From Phallusia mammillata (Eukaryota > Chordata > Ascidiacea > Phlebobranchia > Ascidiidae), in the NCBI GenBank assembly GCA_003260075.1, contig QLIY01000573.1:41282-105281 (forward strand): 64,000 nt of DNA. Reading direction: 5' to 3'. Shown here in pieces: positions 50,138 through 63,522 of the stretch. The notes beneath the pieces are model-generated. The model searched no databases. It was not told the DNA's origin and saw only the letters and a program-made list of their open reading frames with translations. Position 1 is the stretch's first letter, and each line of letters starts with the position of its first letter. A program made the position numbers and the translations under genes.

Positions 50138-53100
50138 TCATGGTTGCCCGTCTAGTTTCAACAGTTTGATTGCAGTATATATTTTGTAAGTCACAAGCGC
50201 CAATTGTTGCTTCACAATTTCCCATCTTGCCGCTTGATCCGTAGCGGTGTTAATTTCAAAGAGAGCGTCCTGTAAACCCGGAAATGATCCGCTAGAATCA
50301 TCCAGTGACCCTGGTGACCCGGAAACGTGTCTAGAAATAATATTTAAGTCTGGATTACTGGCTACTTTATAACAATTAAGCATAGCAAGCAGACTATTTA
50401 ACAAGAGTGCAGCGTCTTACCTTAAATTAGGAGCACCTGGCAGTCCATTAGGTTCAATGAAACTCTTTTCAACAGCTATCAACCGATCATTAACCGCGTT
50501 TATCGCTGAAATGCTAAAGTTTAAACAACATAAAGTGCCAAATAAAAGAAAAAACAAGCAAACATTACAAAAACATACCAACTGTAAAATGTTTATCGGT
50601 GTGAGGGTTACAACTGACAACAATGGCTTGATATTTACTGTAAGTATAGTTGTAAAACAGCAGTACGCTTACCTGGTTCTATCAAGATCATTCGCAATGT
50701 AATTCTCCAATTCTGCTGATACCTGAGTAAACTCGGTTCCGGCTTGTTGCAACAAATCTGGATCGCAAGGAAAAAATAATAATCCAATTTTTTTTTTTTA
50801 CATAACGAAACATGGGAATTACAAAATGGTTATTTAAACAAACATTCCGATGTCAGCTTACCGAGTTCAATTCCTGCGTTTGTTAATTGGGCACCAAAGG
50901 CCTTCTGTGTGGCGTCGATTTGTGATTGCACATAGGCTGACAAATAATTCACAGAAAACGGGATAATCAGTGAATCGCTCAAAATCATCATTGATGCACC
51001 AGCTATCTGCGTTACTGTTCGGTGGGCAAGAAATCCTGGGTCTACAAACCTACAAAACACATCCAAATTGTAAAGATGTACCTTTATAGAACGCAAATTT
51101 TTTAGTAGCGGCACAGAACTGAAATGAGAACGAAACACAGCTATTCTGCAATAATTGCCTGGTAGATAAACATATGTTTTTTGTAACCGAATATTGCCTT
51201 AAGCACAAAGTTTGGCACTGCGAGATCCAACTTTATCTTCTTAAACAATTTTTATACCTGTCAACATAGTCGAACGTATCGTATGCAGTGTGGTAAGTTG
51301 GGTATGGCGATATGTTGTATCTTGGATCTTCTTTCGACTAAAGAAAATCAATATGTGAACAATCTGTAGATTTACGCGCATTAGAAATAAACCTACATTT
51401 CCTCGGTACGAAAGATCAGCGGATGTAACGCCGAACATTTGATAGAATGGAGCATAATCAGAACTAGTATAAAGCCGACCAACCCTGTAAAACACAAAAC
51501 TAATAATAATCTAAGGCAAAATGTTATGACAAACTAACGAAAGACGTTACACTGGCGCTGTGCTGTCCTCGTTTGGGAAGTTGTCCTGCCAGTTTTTATA
51601 CGCTGTTCCTCCGTTGAAGTCCTTCACCTGCAAACACAAGACTTTGAATACAAACTGGCGTAGGCTACTTTGTCGGTAAAACGTTTCATATTCATAACAA
51701 TAAAACGTCTTTGCACATAAACTTCGGAAGAGATTAAAACTGCATGGTGCAAATAAAAATAGCAGGGATTGGGACTACGAGATACAAATAAGTTTCACAT
51801 GAAATTTCTAGCAAAGTCAAGCGTTCATGTTTGTCAGAAGTTGATTTACCTTTTGTGCAGCCTCGTACAAAACCGGGGCCAACAAAGGGCTAGCTCGAGC
51901 AAAAAACGAGTCGTTAGCAAACACAGCAATGTCAACGTTGATGTAACTTAGTGCGCGCTGTGTCAGCATCTGTATGTTGTCTTCTGCCCACTCAGTAGAG
52001 CCTAAGAGGCCGAACTCCTCCGAACCCCAGCTCCCAAACACAATGCTCCTGCAAAATTTCGACTTAATTTAAACTGTTGATTGATATTTGCATGATAAAT
52101 ATTTTTTTGCAGTTTTGCATTTAAATACACAAAAAATTACTTTATATATTTATAACTGAATTTCATATTTCTACACAAAAAGGCTATATATACGCACCTT
52201 CTCGGTCTCCAGTCTTGATTTAGCATTTCTCCGAAACGTCTAGTCATCTCCATCATACAAGCTGTACCAGAGCCCGGATCAACCGCCCCATAAACCCACG
52301 AATCTCTGTGGTTTCCATACATCACATATTTATCCGGTTCCTCGGAACCTCTAATTATTCCTGCACATTGGAGTGAAAAATGTAACAAGTTCTCATGTCT
52401 TTATCACACGACAGATAGAAAAAAAAGTTTTCAGATCTAAAATTCAAAATTAGGAAATAACATAGGATAAGGGCAACTCTTCAATAACAACTCTAAGCTT
52501 AACTACCAGATGCGGACTTAGATTCGGAATAATGTATCCTTAACGTATTATCAAACCACCAGCGTTTCTTATAAGTGGTAAAAGCTAAAACAATAGCAAA
52601 AAAAACATTCCGATCACGTGACCGCAAGACTCACCAATCACGTTGTTGGATTCTAAAATTTCATATCGATTGTTGGCAATCAATCGGACGTCATTGTCTT
52701 GGTCAGGAGATGCAAAACCCGGACCGGCCTTTAAGCTCGTAACATCTAAGTCAGTGGTAAAGGAGTTTGGTGCATCTACGCCTCCCATACGACTAAAATT
52801 TTTGACCCATTGTTATAAAGTGGGCTAACAATGTATTCAGCGGTACAGGGGCACATCGCCTTAAAAAGCTAATTTGTTTGCACTTCGCTGCATTGGCTTT
52901 TCAGGCACCTTTAGATGGTACATATAAGAAGTAACCATCAGTAATTTTGAAACAAAAACAAGCAAGCAATTGGCGGCCGTTGGTAACTTAGGGATGTGCC
53001 ATGCGGACGTCGTGGCGAAAAGGTTGTGTACCCCTGAACTAAGTAATAAAAATGTTTCAAAGACACTCACTCCAGAAAATATTTTGCATCGTTGTAGTTG

Positions 53101-55367
53101 ATAGGTTGAAGTGGAATCGGAGGGAACAGTTCAATTTGATCTTCAGGGACTCGATACGCATATTTGGTTGAAGGGTAACCTGGGGTCGACGGATCCCCGT
53201 AATCTCCCAAAGCTGAACCGCGCTGCACACCGGTACCTGGCAGACTCGAATCTTCCGGGTAACCTGCGCATTGTGGAAATTAACCAACCGTTTAGAAACA
53301 TGAAACAGAAATTAGGATCTGGAGATATTGAAAAATGTTACGTGTTATGTACAAACTGTGGAAAGCGTATCACCAGTGAACTAAGGTCTCTCAGATGATA
53401 CTCAAAAGCTAACATTAGTTAATTAACACTAGTTAAACTTTTTTTATATTTCACATGACCTTTCCGACTATAATTATTTTCATTCGCATTTTACACGTCT
53501 ATGACGCAACAAAGAGTATTGCCTTTTTCGGTATACGTGGCACGCGAGCACTGCATAAAAAGTAAAGTTCTTTTAAAAGAAAGAAAGGAAGGAAAATTAA
53601 TGCTTCCATATAATCCAAATGCATTCACAGTCACACACATCGAAGGCACAAAACAAATGCACAACAGTAACCAGAAATTCGTCATTCTTTAAGAAAATAA
53701 ACAAATCATCACAACATGATGTACATACAGATGATGATCACTCGTACTTAACATATGACCTTGATAACACAACACCTTGTGAAGAACAAAATGCAAATAA
53801 TATTGTAGAAAATGACCCTGTTCGTCGTTACCCTACTAGAAATCGTAGACCCCCTCAACATCTGAGAGATGGTACTTACATTTAAGTGTTAGTGTGAATA
53901 TTTNACGGTATTTTGTATGGTCGTTGGGAATAAAGCACAATCAGTTCGTTATACCTGCAACTTTGTTTGTGACCCTTAAAGTATTTGTCCCTCCAGGCAG
54001 TTTAATGACTTTTACGATCTTTGCAAACAGGGATTTGCCACTGCGATTTAGTGAGGCATGTGTTTTGTTTGCACCAATCATTGGTACCAAATAGGCCGAG
54101 TTATATAATACCTAGCTTGAGAACGACCAATGAAAACATTGTCAGTAAAAGTACACACCTTGTTCGCCTTCAACTACCCAGCTTTCGGGATCGGAATAGA
54201 CCAAAGCTCCTTTGACGCCATATTTGGCCCCGACCGTCGCTTTGCCCCCTCTACCGACCCCTCCACCATATTTCACCAACACAATGGTCCCATTTACGTC
54301 AACTCCGGCGTCGCTTAGTGCTTGATAATCTTCATCGCTTCCGAAGTTTGCAAATACTAATTTACCCTGTCGACATAAAATGTTGTTTCATTTCGACTTG
54401 ATCGGCAGATGTCGAGGTTGCTGACAAAATGTGATCAAATGTTTTGAAAAATCTAATAATTGGTTGTAGGCCTAAAAGGTAATCCAATATTAGCCTCTAA
54501 CAGTTACAGATTGTATTTCCTTGCAAATAGTATGTACCTTAACGTCACCTGGAGGACCAAAAGCGTTAAAGTAGGGCACAATTCCATCCGAATTTTGCAT
54601 GATCTCATTGTAAACCGTCTCGGTCATTTTTGCAGTATACACGACGTTGTTGGAAGGATTAACAATTGTTAGTGAGTTAGGCTTTGCTGGGTCCTCGTTC
54701 AACAAGCCGTGCATGATATCGTAGGGCGTTAAGTAAGCGTCGTCCAACCAATCTAACCACCGATCGCGAATTTGCTCAGCTAGGTAAACATCCCTTGGCG
54801 ATGTTGCCATGTGTGGCTCCAGTGACAGTTCCCTGCATACACAGTGTATTCAATTGCCAGCGTTATATGAGTAATCAAATTCTAACTATCAAGGGTTTCT
54901 ACACGTAACGCGTACTGTCAGTTTGGTCAACGATTAAACTTCGCCCCGATGTCATCTTGGCGATTTACCACAAGGAAACTACATTTCAACTTTCGCTTAC
55001 TTACCGATTTATTGCCAAGATTGTGCAAAAAACAACTTTTCGGTTGCAAATGTATGGCTATCACTATTCATCGTTGATGGTGGAATTACGCGTCACGCAT
55101 GTAGCTCATGCCGAAGTTCTTTAATTGCCTGTCATAGCTTAGAGCACCCAAAAAAACTTACTGGAGTTCGTTTCTGATGTTGTCAGCATCCACAACGTCT
55201 ATGAATTGTTGGATGTCATTCTCGTTAACATCACGAAAATACGATTCGGCTCCATCAACCCATTGCGGGGTACTTGACGTTGGATGCGTAAAATAACCAA
55301 TAATTACACCAACACCGATACAAATAACTCCCACCACAACGCTTAAAATGACAGCCTTTCTATCCAT
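50138..55367 (-). CDS. FOLH1/NAALAD2: glutamate carboxypeptidase II-like peptidase (M28B, NAALADase/FOLH1 family)
   Basis: A type II membrane zinc peptidase that removes C-terminal glutamate from peptides such as N-acetyl-aspartyl-glutamate or folyl-poly-glutamates. Fourteen phase-consistent exons give 741 residues, as usual for the family: 55367-55162, 54832-54538, 54366-54159, 53263-53071, 52792-52635, 52360-52198, 52048-51850, 51627-51551, 51484-51397, 51337-51258, 51049-50862, 50757-50673, 50513-50421 and 50330-50138. Residues 5-25 form the membrane helix (VILSVVVGVICIGVGVIIGY). A PA-type domain with YSDPESW follows. All zinc ligands and the general base are present: H371 in GNHRDSW, D381 in VDPGSG, E418/E419 in GSEEFGLLGSTEW, D447 in INVD, and H545 in YPTYHTAYDTFD. 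The C-terminal helical dimerisation domain contains FIEPNGLPGAPNLR and SFPGLQDALFEI. Whether it corresponds to FOLH1 or NAALAD2 cannot be told. The intron 53264-54158 carries a retroelement remnant. Confidence 0.93.
53504..53885 (+). mobile_element. Ty3/Gypsy-like pol C-terminal remnant
   Basis: Two overlapping frames on the strand opposite to the host gene encode what looks like the end of a retrotransposon polyprotein. The first contains KVLLKERKEGKLMLPYNPN and TVTHIEGTKQ, typical of the region after integrase. A shift to another frame continues with NSSFFKKI and ends VRRYPTRNRRPPQHLRDGTY, a basic/proline-rich tail seen in many Gypsy-type pol products. There is no protease, RT or integrase core here and no LTR pair was found. 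It is a short, frameshifted fragment. An n at 53904 shortly downstream may mark another contig join. Confidence 0.6.
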
Positions 55368-58300
55368 TATTTTCTCCGACCTTCAGCATAATTATAAAAT
55401 CTTAACATTTCTTGTAATCAAAATATTGTTAAACTGCATACTGGTGGGTTGGCTTAAATGTTATTAACTCAAATAAGTCATTGCTAAAATTGAAAAAAAC
55501 TTTAGACTGCTCGCGAAGTTGCAATAACACATAGCGTTTCAATCACCATGGAATGTTTAACTGACATAATTATTTAAATTTTTCTTAAAACTGATATTGG
55601 AAATTATCGCAGGGTAAGATATGGGTTTCGTCCACTGGTTCGAAAAGCTGAATCCACACACTGCGATACCGAACCAGATCATACCATCCTGCATTGGATT
55701 AATAATTGACAAAATGCTTATAGTCACTGGTGCATGGTGGTCACATGTTACGTGATTGTGCAGTTTAAACAGATGATCGAAGTTTATGCAACTGAGAAGA
55801 AATCATAGTCGAATGATCAGCCCGATTGTTTCTTTCACCACGCGAAAGTTTAATCTTGGCAATATTATAGGCTTGCAAACCTTTCGAAATAACTCTTTTG
55901 TGATTTGTCATACGTAGAAAAAATTATACAGTTTATCATTTCCAATTTTTGTTTCCCACACTTTCACTTGACCATTACAAAATAATGATCAAAGAACACG
56001 TCATATCTGTGCTAAAATAGGTGGCCCTATTGCAGCGGTATTCCTATTGTTTAGTCCTGTAAAGCAATTATTTGAAACGATCAGTGTTGTAACGATGATC
56101 TGTATCCTTTTTGACTGATGTAAGTATGACCTGGTGTTTTTTTGCCCGAAAAAAAAAATGAGTAGCCTACTGCAAACTTCGGGACCAGCTCCTATAAAAT
56201 ACGTAGCTTATAGTCAGCAGGCCTTTTAATAAATCTTAGTAATATAGGCTACCAGCGGATGGGGCCATTATAGGGTTGGGGTAATAAGGGTTTGTATTGG
56301 TAATACCATTATAACATAATTCAATCTCAGATGCCCCGTTTGGACTTAATTCTTACACGCGTAATTGGTAGAATGGTAGCCTACCACACCAAACAATATG
56401 AAGGAAAAACAGATCCAGTGATTTGTTGGGATAAGAGACCGGAAAAGCCTGTATTTTTGCTTTTTAGTGTACATATTCCGTTAACATAGCATTGTTTAAA
56501 TTGCAGAATAGATGGTCGGATATGTACGGGAGCTGCCGCTACAAGACACGTGTTTAATTGTTATGACCACTAGAAAGGATTTGACCGGAGTATAACAGTA
56601 GAACTACAATTAATACTTTGCACACAAACAACTTTTAATGGTTCGCCCAAGCTTATGCAATTCCAAACCCTTCCGGCAAAGTCCTTCTGGCGGAGTGTTG
56701 AAGTTGACTTCAACATGTAAATGCAGTGTAGGCTAAGACTTTTGCTTATTTGGCAAGCGTATATTAATCTTGGCTAATACGACAAAACCTCGTTTGCAAA
56801 TACACAATGTTTATGTTTTCTGCAGCTGTTGTAGCAATACGGTTTGCCCGGTTTACGAACAGATGCATTTGCTATGTTTGTCAAATGCATAGTAGCCTAA
56901 TGCAAAAATAGAATGTTGGGAATCACTGGTCAACTAAAAAAAATCTCACAATGGTATTAAAAATTCCTCAGCGTTTGCAAACCACTTGCCTATAGTTTTA
57001 AATCATAACGTAGCCTATTGCTTTGCAGAACGAAGCTAAAAAAATTTGAATAAATCAAACGCGCCATATGGACCCTGGTTATTCAATGTAGGCCTACAAG
57101 CAAACATTTGTTTTCAGTTTCTATGTGTGTAAAGTTGTAAATGTAGGCGAACACAAGAAAACCCACATGGCGTTAAAACTATTTTTCTTTTGCGGACAAT
57201 CGTTTATTGAGGAAGGAAAACCAACTCAATCGCGTCAAGTATCAAAAGCGCCGTTTCTGAAAAACTAATGGTACCCGATATAGGCTATTACTTTTTGCAC
57301 GATTGTTCAAGCAAACAAGGTTTCCGAGCAATGTAAAACCGGCTATTAGACTCTAGTCCAGTCAAACTGCGGTACGCCTGAACTTTTTTGATGGTACGCG
57401 AGTCGCTTTCTGTGATACCTAATTTTAGCCCGATCTAAAATTGCAACCTAACTGACCCAACCGATCAGCCCTGGTTTGGGGGAAACTCGTGTTTTGTACA
57501 GTTTTGAAATTACTCAATTTGCTAGGCAGGGCGAGAAAATGGGCCTATTTTTGGTCTATCCATTCAAACAGGATTTAGGAAAGGTACTAGGCGATATAGA
57601 AAGTTGTCAGGGGGTACGCGGTACGTATAAGACTGAGAACCACTGATCTAGTCGATCTGACGCTCATACCGCTGAACCTTGATATTTTTCTCAAATGGTG
57701 CTCGCGTTTCCCCATGTGATTTTATCGATCACGTTGTTGCATTATAATCGACCGAATTGCACAAAAATGGTCACGGATAAAACTAAAACATTTGTTTAAT
57801 TGGCTGTGTTTATAGAAATTGACGTTTTTTCAACAGAATACACAGGTTGCTTTCTTGTTACGTCGTCGATGGCTGACGTTTCAAAATACTTCTCTTCAGC
57901 GTGGGTAAAAACTAAAAGAAATAGGCATTTCTAATGTGAACTGTTACAATCTCCGCACATTCCGTGGACATTCCAATAGGTCTCCGACGTTCAATGTCGA
58001 ACCTTGCAAATCTACTATTATTTGGGCCTAAGAAACATATAGTTATGATAGCCTACAGTTATGGAAACCTCTTGTCAAAAGCATTCCACTTCAAAAGCTG
58101 GAAGTTCTAGGATGATTTTCATATTCCTACACCTGAAACAACTTTTATCAGTTTCTGCCATTGGTATCGGAAATTTAGCCTATTGATTAAGTACAACTTA
58201 TTATAGATCGTGTTGAATTCGGAATTTTGCTTTGCAGACTTGCTGCGTTTTCGTATTTTTCGTTTTTTCGCGCGGTTTTCGTTTTTTCGGGACAACTTCG

Positions 58301-58854
58301 GGTCTTCTAAACCTCTTCGTTTTTCTCAACACTGAAAGATCAGAAAATAGACGTGAGGATAAAATTGGAAACCACTGGTGTACACATCGGTACGAGCCGT
58401 TTAATGAGCCAAACCAGACGGGAGAATTGGTAAAAACATTACGCTTTTATAAGAAACATGTCAACAAAAATCAAAAACGCCACTACAAGGCATACATGTT
58501 AACACAGCAGTTGGGCTTTTTCGTTTCAAAACGGGAGCGTTACAACGCGAGATTATGTACAGAGGCACAAAGCCAAAACCATTGTCGTTGAATGTTGTAG
58601 TTTTTTTGCAACAGTGTAACAGAAAATTAAGAACTTGTAGCTACAAAGAACACCAATTGAGCCCAGAGTTTCAATCAGTGTAATAGGGATTTTTTGTAAG
58701 AACAATTTTGTAAGCAAATGACGACGGGTGTTCCAGACATGCATTGCAAACTGGAGAAAACATACCTATGTTTCATGGGCCAGAGTATAATGAACAAGAA
58801 ATTGTGAGTTTAAAATGAGGCCAGAAACGGTGCATTGTGCCAATAGCCCGTCGT
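55368..58854. other. intergenic between carboxypeptidase 5' end and TRA2 3' end
   Basis: Three and a half kb without a supported exon. It contains a hAT-type MITE (57359-57645). The frame 58232-58591 has no start context, domain or splice support. The remainder is AT-rich single-copy-looking DNA with frequent gtagcctac/taggcctac words. Confidence 0.4.
57359..57645. mobile_element. older hAT-type MITE, 287 bp
   Basis: The left end (cagtcaaactgcggtacgc) and right end (gcggtacgtataagactgagaaccactg) fit the hAT-type pattern of imperfect terminal inverted repeats. The flanks ctctagtc (57351-57358) and atctagtc (57646-57653) match at 7 of 8 bases, consistent with an aged target-site duplication. 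No coding frame lies inside. Confidence 0.7.
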
Positions 58855-61806
58855 TTAGTAGCGACCTGCAAAGAAAGTATCAAGTTTAGCAATAGGATTT
58901 AGTTATTTTAGCAACCGAAATAAATAACTTGCTGGCATTGCGAAACACATATGAAAGTAAAATGCGTAAGACTCACGTTCACGGTATGGGGATCTGTCTC
59001 TGTAGTAAGGCGACGGTGAACGACGGCGACTGTAGGGCGATGGTGAACGACGTCTGTAGCGTGGAGATGGGGAACGACGTCTGTGATATGGAGAAGGAGA
59101 TCTACGATAGCTGTCACGTCGATACTCATCCCTGTATCTGGGCAAAGAGTTGGCAGGCCAAGTTAAAACCGAACAGGGTGTAAGGTCAACCAGCAAGTGT
59201 ACAAGGGTAATGGTTGAAATTGTTATCTCGTCAAAGTGCTTGCATTTTCATCCAATACAAGGGAGATAATGGCAACTGGCATTAAGTAGATCAGGTAAAA
59301 AAAGGGGGGGGGGTAAGTGTACAAGGGTAATGGTTGAAATTGTTATCTCGTCAAAGTACAAGGGAGATAATGGCAACTGGCATTAAGTAGATCAGGTAAA
59401 AAAATTGTTTACAGCAATCAACGATCTGTAGTTCATCAACAAACTTCAATAACAAATGTTTAGATGATTGTAATAAACACAACAATCCATGCAACTCAAG
59501 GATTGATTTTCTTTGCTGGTAACTACAGTAAAAATGTTACAATCAGGGCTGCCAAAGATTGGGTTTTGCCCCAAGATCTTGGGTTTTTACTTGACGTCTT
59601 GGGTTCTTGGGTTTTATTTTGAAAATTATAGCAATTCTTGGGTTTTGAGTCTTATTGATGAAATAGATATATGTAAGAACTATTTTAACGAGAAAAGTTT
59701 TTCGGGTAGCTGCACTGTTTGGGCCATTTTATCATCTCTTTTATTTTCTCTCTATTCTAGACCTTAATTCTTTCTAGATAAGTATACAGTGAAAGCAATC
59801 GTTACACTTAAAAATGCAAATAGATCAATGTTCGTTAAACATAAAAACTGCGAACCATCAAAGAAGTTTTAAAGCTTTTAAATATACTGTAGACATTACT
59901 AATTTTATGAAAAAGAAAACAGATGATGATCATCAAACAGCCAAGAGTGAACTGGCGATTGCTGCATATTTTATTGAACATAATATTCCCTTTGCTTGCA
60001 TTGACCATTTCCTACCAGTTTGTAAAGTTGCATTTCCGGACTGTAAATTGTCAAAAAATTGTCAATGAAACGAGTAAATTTACTAATTAATTGCATTTCT
60101 AACCACATTTTGCAATCTTGGGTTTTCATTTAAATTCTTGGGTTATTTTGCTGTGAGTCTTGGGTTTTGTTAAAATTCTCATTGGCAGCCCTGGTTACAA
60201 TACCAATTTTATACACAAACAAAGTTGGATTTTTTACACAAAGTTGGATCAAGCACGTTAGACAGTACTTGTACCTGTCATTATAGTCGTCTCTAGGTGG
60301 GGGGCGATACCTGTCAAACAACAGTGCTTGTTACCCTTGGAGCACGTTTGCTGGTTGAACAATGAATACAATATAAGGTAAGTGGGAAAAACAGAACCAA
60401 ACAACTCACGGTCGACCAACATAAACGCCTGGTGTGGGTGTGTGTGGACGTTTAGTGATAGAGAAGTCAACCCGAATTCTTCGACCATCCAGTTCCATAC
60501 CATTTGCTCGCTCCTTTGCCTCTGCTGCATCATCTTCGTGGTCAAAGTACACAAAGCCAAAACCACGTGATCTTCCAGTCTATAGAATAAAGGCAAATAA
60601 TTTATTTCTTAACTATGCTATATTTTTTCTAGTTTCAATACTTACAGGCTGTACACTACCCATATTCATACAGAGTGTTTTTTTGTAGCAATGTTAGTTG
60701 TATTCAGACAAAGCAATTACCTTTTGATCAATCACAACATTGATGCTTGCTATTCTTCCGTATCGTGAGAAGACACTTCTGATATCACTTTCAGTTGTGT
60801 AAAGGCTCAATCCAAATACACCCAAACATCGTCCTTGAGGTGGATTCAACTGAAACAAAAGACAAAGTACATTTGTAATTTAAGTCAACGTATATTTTAT
60901 TTCCATGTACACACTATGGTCCTTTTAGTTTCCGAACAAGAAGGACACTATTGTATTATTTTCAGTGGTATTTTTATTTTTATATTTTAACTTGCCATCA
61001 AATGTAGCATCAATAGTGACCTGTTGTATGACCTGATAAATTAGTTCACTAAATTTGAAACAAACTTTTCGCACAAAATAAATCACTAGCACACGATTCA
61101 CAAATATTTTACGGTAGAATATAGTTACCCGATCTCCAATGTGCCTTTTTCGGTTTGACATGGGTGATCTACTTCCGCGATCACGAGATCGTGCATATGA
61201 GTGAGATCTATTTTTTTTAAAAACAGTGCATATTATTATTGTGGTCAAAGCACATTGCTTAAACAAGACAGTAACCTACACAGTACACACAGCAATATTT
61301 TTAAAGGCAAACTTGTTTATCATAAACAAATCAGCTTACTCAGTAATGTACACAATTACACAACAGGTCACATGTAAAGCATATTCACAACAACAAAATT
61401 CTGTCATCAGACCCCCTGCCACCAATTTCAACATCTTTTCAATCACAGTTTTGTGGTCAGTTTTTCCACAAAAAGACATTTGTAAGCACTGTAAGTCAGT
61501 TTGGCAGCAACCTAACTCAACCATTACAGAATACTAAAACAATTGAAACTGCTGCAGTTTGATGATGTAGCAAAAATTTAAACCAAGTGTAAAGATAACA
61601 CTCTTAGTTTAAAGTGTAGACAGATTGTACACAGATATTTCAATGTGAAGATTATCATGATTTTCATTAAACATTTTTAACCATGTCATTTCCACAGATT
61701 TATACCCACAATTTGGTAATTTGGTCTAGTACAAGCACTCTTAAAGATGTATGCATACACACAAACCAATTGGATAATTCAGCATCAAAAACCAAAGTTT
61801 AAATAC

Positions 61807-61850
<44 letters not shown>

Positions 61851-62917
61851 ATAACTATAAAAGCATACCTGGAACGGGATCGGCTGTATTTGTATCGTCG
61901 ATCTCGATCTCCATTGCGCTCATATCTATCTGGTGTTCTGGATCTATATCTATGATAGTATGAGCCAGACCTTGATCTATAGGCATACACAAACAGCCAA
62001 TGCAATACAATCCCTACAACTTATGTCAATACAAGAACAGGTCCACTTCTTTTTCATAGTGACAACATTTATATAATTGTTAAAAAACAACATATGCAAC
62101 ACTATGTAGCTATTTTTACACTATGAAAATTTTGATTTCCAAGTTGTGAAGCAAGAGATGTACTGAACATTCAGGTTGCCGAATTTATTCAGTCGAATCG
62201 GCCATTTTTGCAAAGGTTTGGTTTTGGCTAAATAATTTGTTGCAAAAAGTCCCAAACCGAATCTTTCACAAACACAAATTTAAAGCGCTAAATGTGTCTT
62301 GTCTGCTTAGTAAGGTACCATGCAATCTTTCAAACTGCACTGTAACTAAAATCACATCAATTATTGTAAATTTTAAAACATTTATCGTTTTACCCCCTTT
62401 TACTTAACATGTTTGCACATAAATTTTAAATATTAATGTGTTTACTTAAGAAAGAAGAGACAGGGACCAAAAAACTTTCATTTTATTCTTGTCTGTACAA
62501 ATTCAGACACCTATACAACCCCATTTTTTCCTAATTTTAGTTTTCTTCTGTACTAACCTTTTTTTTATATGTTTCAGATTTGGACTGGTTTTGGGGTTAT
62601 TTAACAGTGTTGCATGCCATTAAAAACACCCACCTATTCGATCTTGACCGTGATCTGGAGCGCGTGTATGATCTTCTTATGCTTCCTGACTTTCGTGACT
62701 GGTTTGAATCATTGGAACGTGATCTGGAACGTGAATGGGACCTTCTGTCAGGAGTACGACTCTGCTCAAACAAAACATTCACAGTCGAAACAAACAAGGA
62801 AAACGGGGTCTAAGATAAATACATTTGTATCTATTTCTATGGGAATGTATCTAAAACTACGTTCACGCAGTTAATTTGACTTACTCTTTTGTATTCTCCA
62901 GGTTCAACGTCACTCAT
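58855..62917 (-). CDS. TRA2: TRA2, transformer-2 splicing activator
   Basis: TRA2 proteins bind GAA-rich exonic enhancers and promote exon inclusion with SR proteins. Nine phase-consistent exons give 284 residues, like vertebrate TRA2A/B: 62917-62885, 62761-62634, 61976-61869, 61207-61129, 60849-60721, 60579-60410, 60310-60275, 59137-58977 and 58865-58855. Order: start [12 protein letters not shown]-terminal RS domain ([18 protein letters not shown] and more); RRM at about residues 122-202 with RNP2 ([14 protein letters not shown]) and RNP1 (SRGFGFVYF); the TRA2-specific linker after the RRM ([18 protein letters not shown]); and a C-terminal RS domain with repeated RRRSPSPY. The last exon is only 11 coding bases and gives the ending RRY*. 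Intron 60274-59138 holds a hAT-like element and a G10 join. A 42-base C run lies 18 bases past the exon 3 donor. Confidence 0.95.
59195..59403. repeat. ~100-bp direct duplication split by G10
   Basis: Copies at 59195-59303 and 59315-59403 start aagtgtacaagggtaatgg and end gatcaggtaaaaaa. The second lacks about 20 bases (gcttgcattttcatccaata region). Ten G at 59304-59313 separate them: the same ten-base spacer pattern in reverse orientation. Confidence 0.85.
59544..60193 (+). mobile_element. 650-bp hAT-like element with transposase fragment, perfect 8-bp target duplication
   Basis: The ends cagggctgccaa and ttggcagccctg are 12-base perfect inverted repeats. The flanks gttacaat at 59536-59543 and 60194-60201 are identical, as expected for a hAT target-site duplication. 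A frame at 59814-60068 on plus encodes 84 residues with [20 protein letters not shown] and [13 protein letters not shown], closely resembling the conserved segment near the N-terminus of ZBED/hAT-type transposases. The catalytic core and dimerisation domain are absent, so the element is an internally deleted, non-autonomous derivative. Both ends carry repeats of cttgggtttt. It lies in a TRA2 intron on the opposite strand. Confidence 0.88.
59814..60068 (+). pseudogene. truncated hAT transposase ORF
   Basis: Eighty-four residues beginning MQIDQC and stopping after SKNCQ. The segment [10 protein letters not shown]...FPDCKLSKN matches the pattern (xHNxPFAxxDHxxxLxxxxFPDSxIxKx) that follows the BED-type finger in many hAT transposases. 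The remaining several hundred residues, including the DDE core, are missing. It is probably not functional. Confidence 0.65.
61809..61850. other. 42-base C run in TRA2 intron, probable gap
   Basis: Forty-two uninterrupted C close to the exon 3 donor. No duplicated flanks are visible. By analogy with the other C runs it probably marks an unresolved gap, not a real homopolymer. Confidence 0.65.
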
Positions 62918-63522
62918 TTTTACCACCAGTTATAAAAATCGGAAAAAAATTTCTACCCTCTACAAGACAAAAGTAAACAAGTATTAAAGTAAACTAGATT
63001 CTTATTGCTAGTTTTGTAAATCTTTGTAAGCATAAAACATTGTTGTTGAAAAGCTATTGCAAAAGATATAAACAACAGGATGTAAAACAGCAAGGTTAGG
63101 TAACTGCACAGTTTCGCAACGGTAAAAACATCCTCGCGCCAATTGTGCGCAATAAAATCTCGTTTCCACGATCGTTTACGGTCCACTGAATTTTTCCTAA
63201 CTTTTCGCTTTGTTCAGAGGGATAGCTCTTAATTTTGTTCTTATTTAACACAACGAGGTAATTTAACAAAAAAAATCCATTGAAATATATCTCTCGAGAT
63301 TACTATTCTCGCATGAAACCCTGCATTGATTAGGCAAAAAATTGCCCCCCCCCCCACGGTCCACTGAATTTTTCCTAACTTTTCGCTTTGTTCAGAGGGA
63401 TAGGTCTTAATTTTGTACTTATTTAACACAACGAGGTAATTTAACAAAAAAAAATCCATTGAAATATATCTCTCGAGAGAACTATTCTCGCATGAAACCC
63501 TGCATTGATTAGGCAAAAAATT

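Noticed and set aside
58232-58591. 119-residue plus-strand frame rich in Phe and Arg
   Set aside because: No recognisable domain, no signal or splice context, and the region reads as intergenic.
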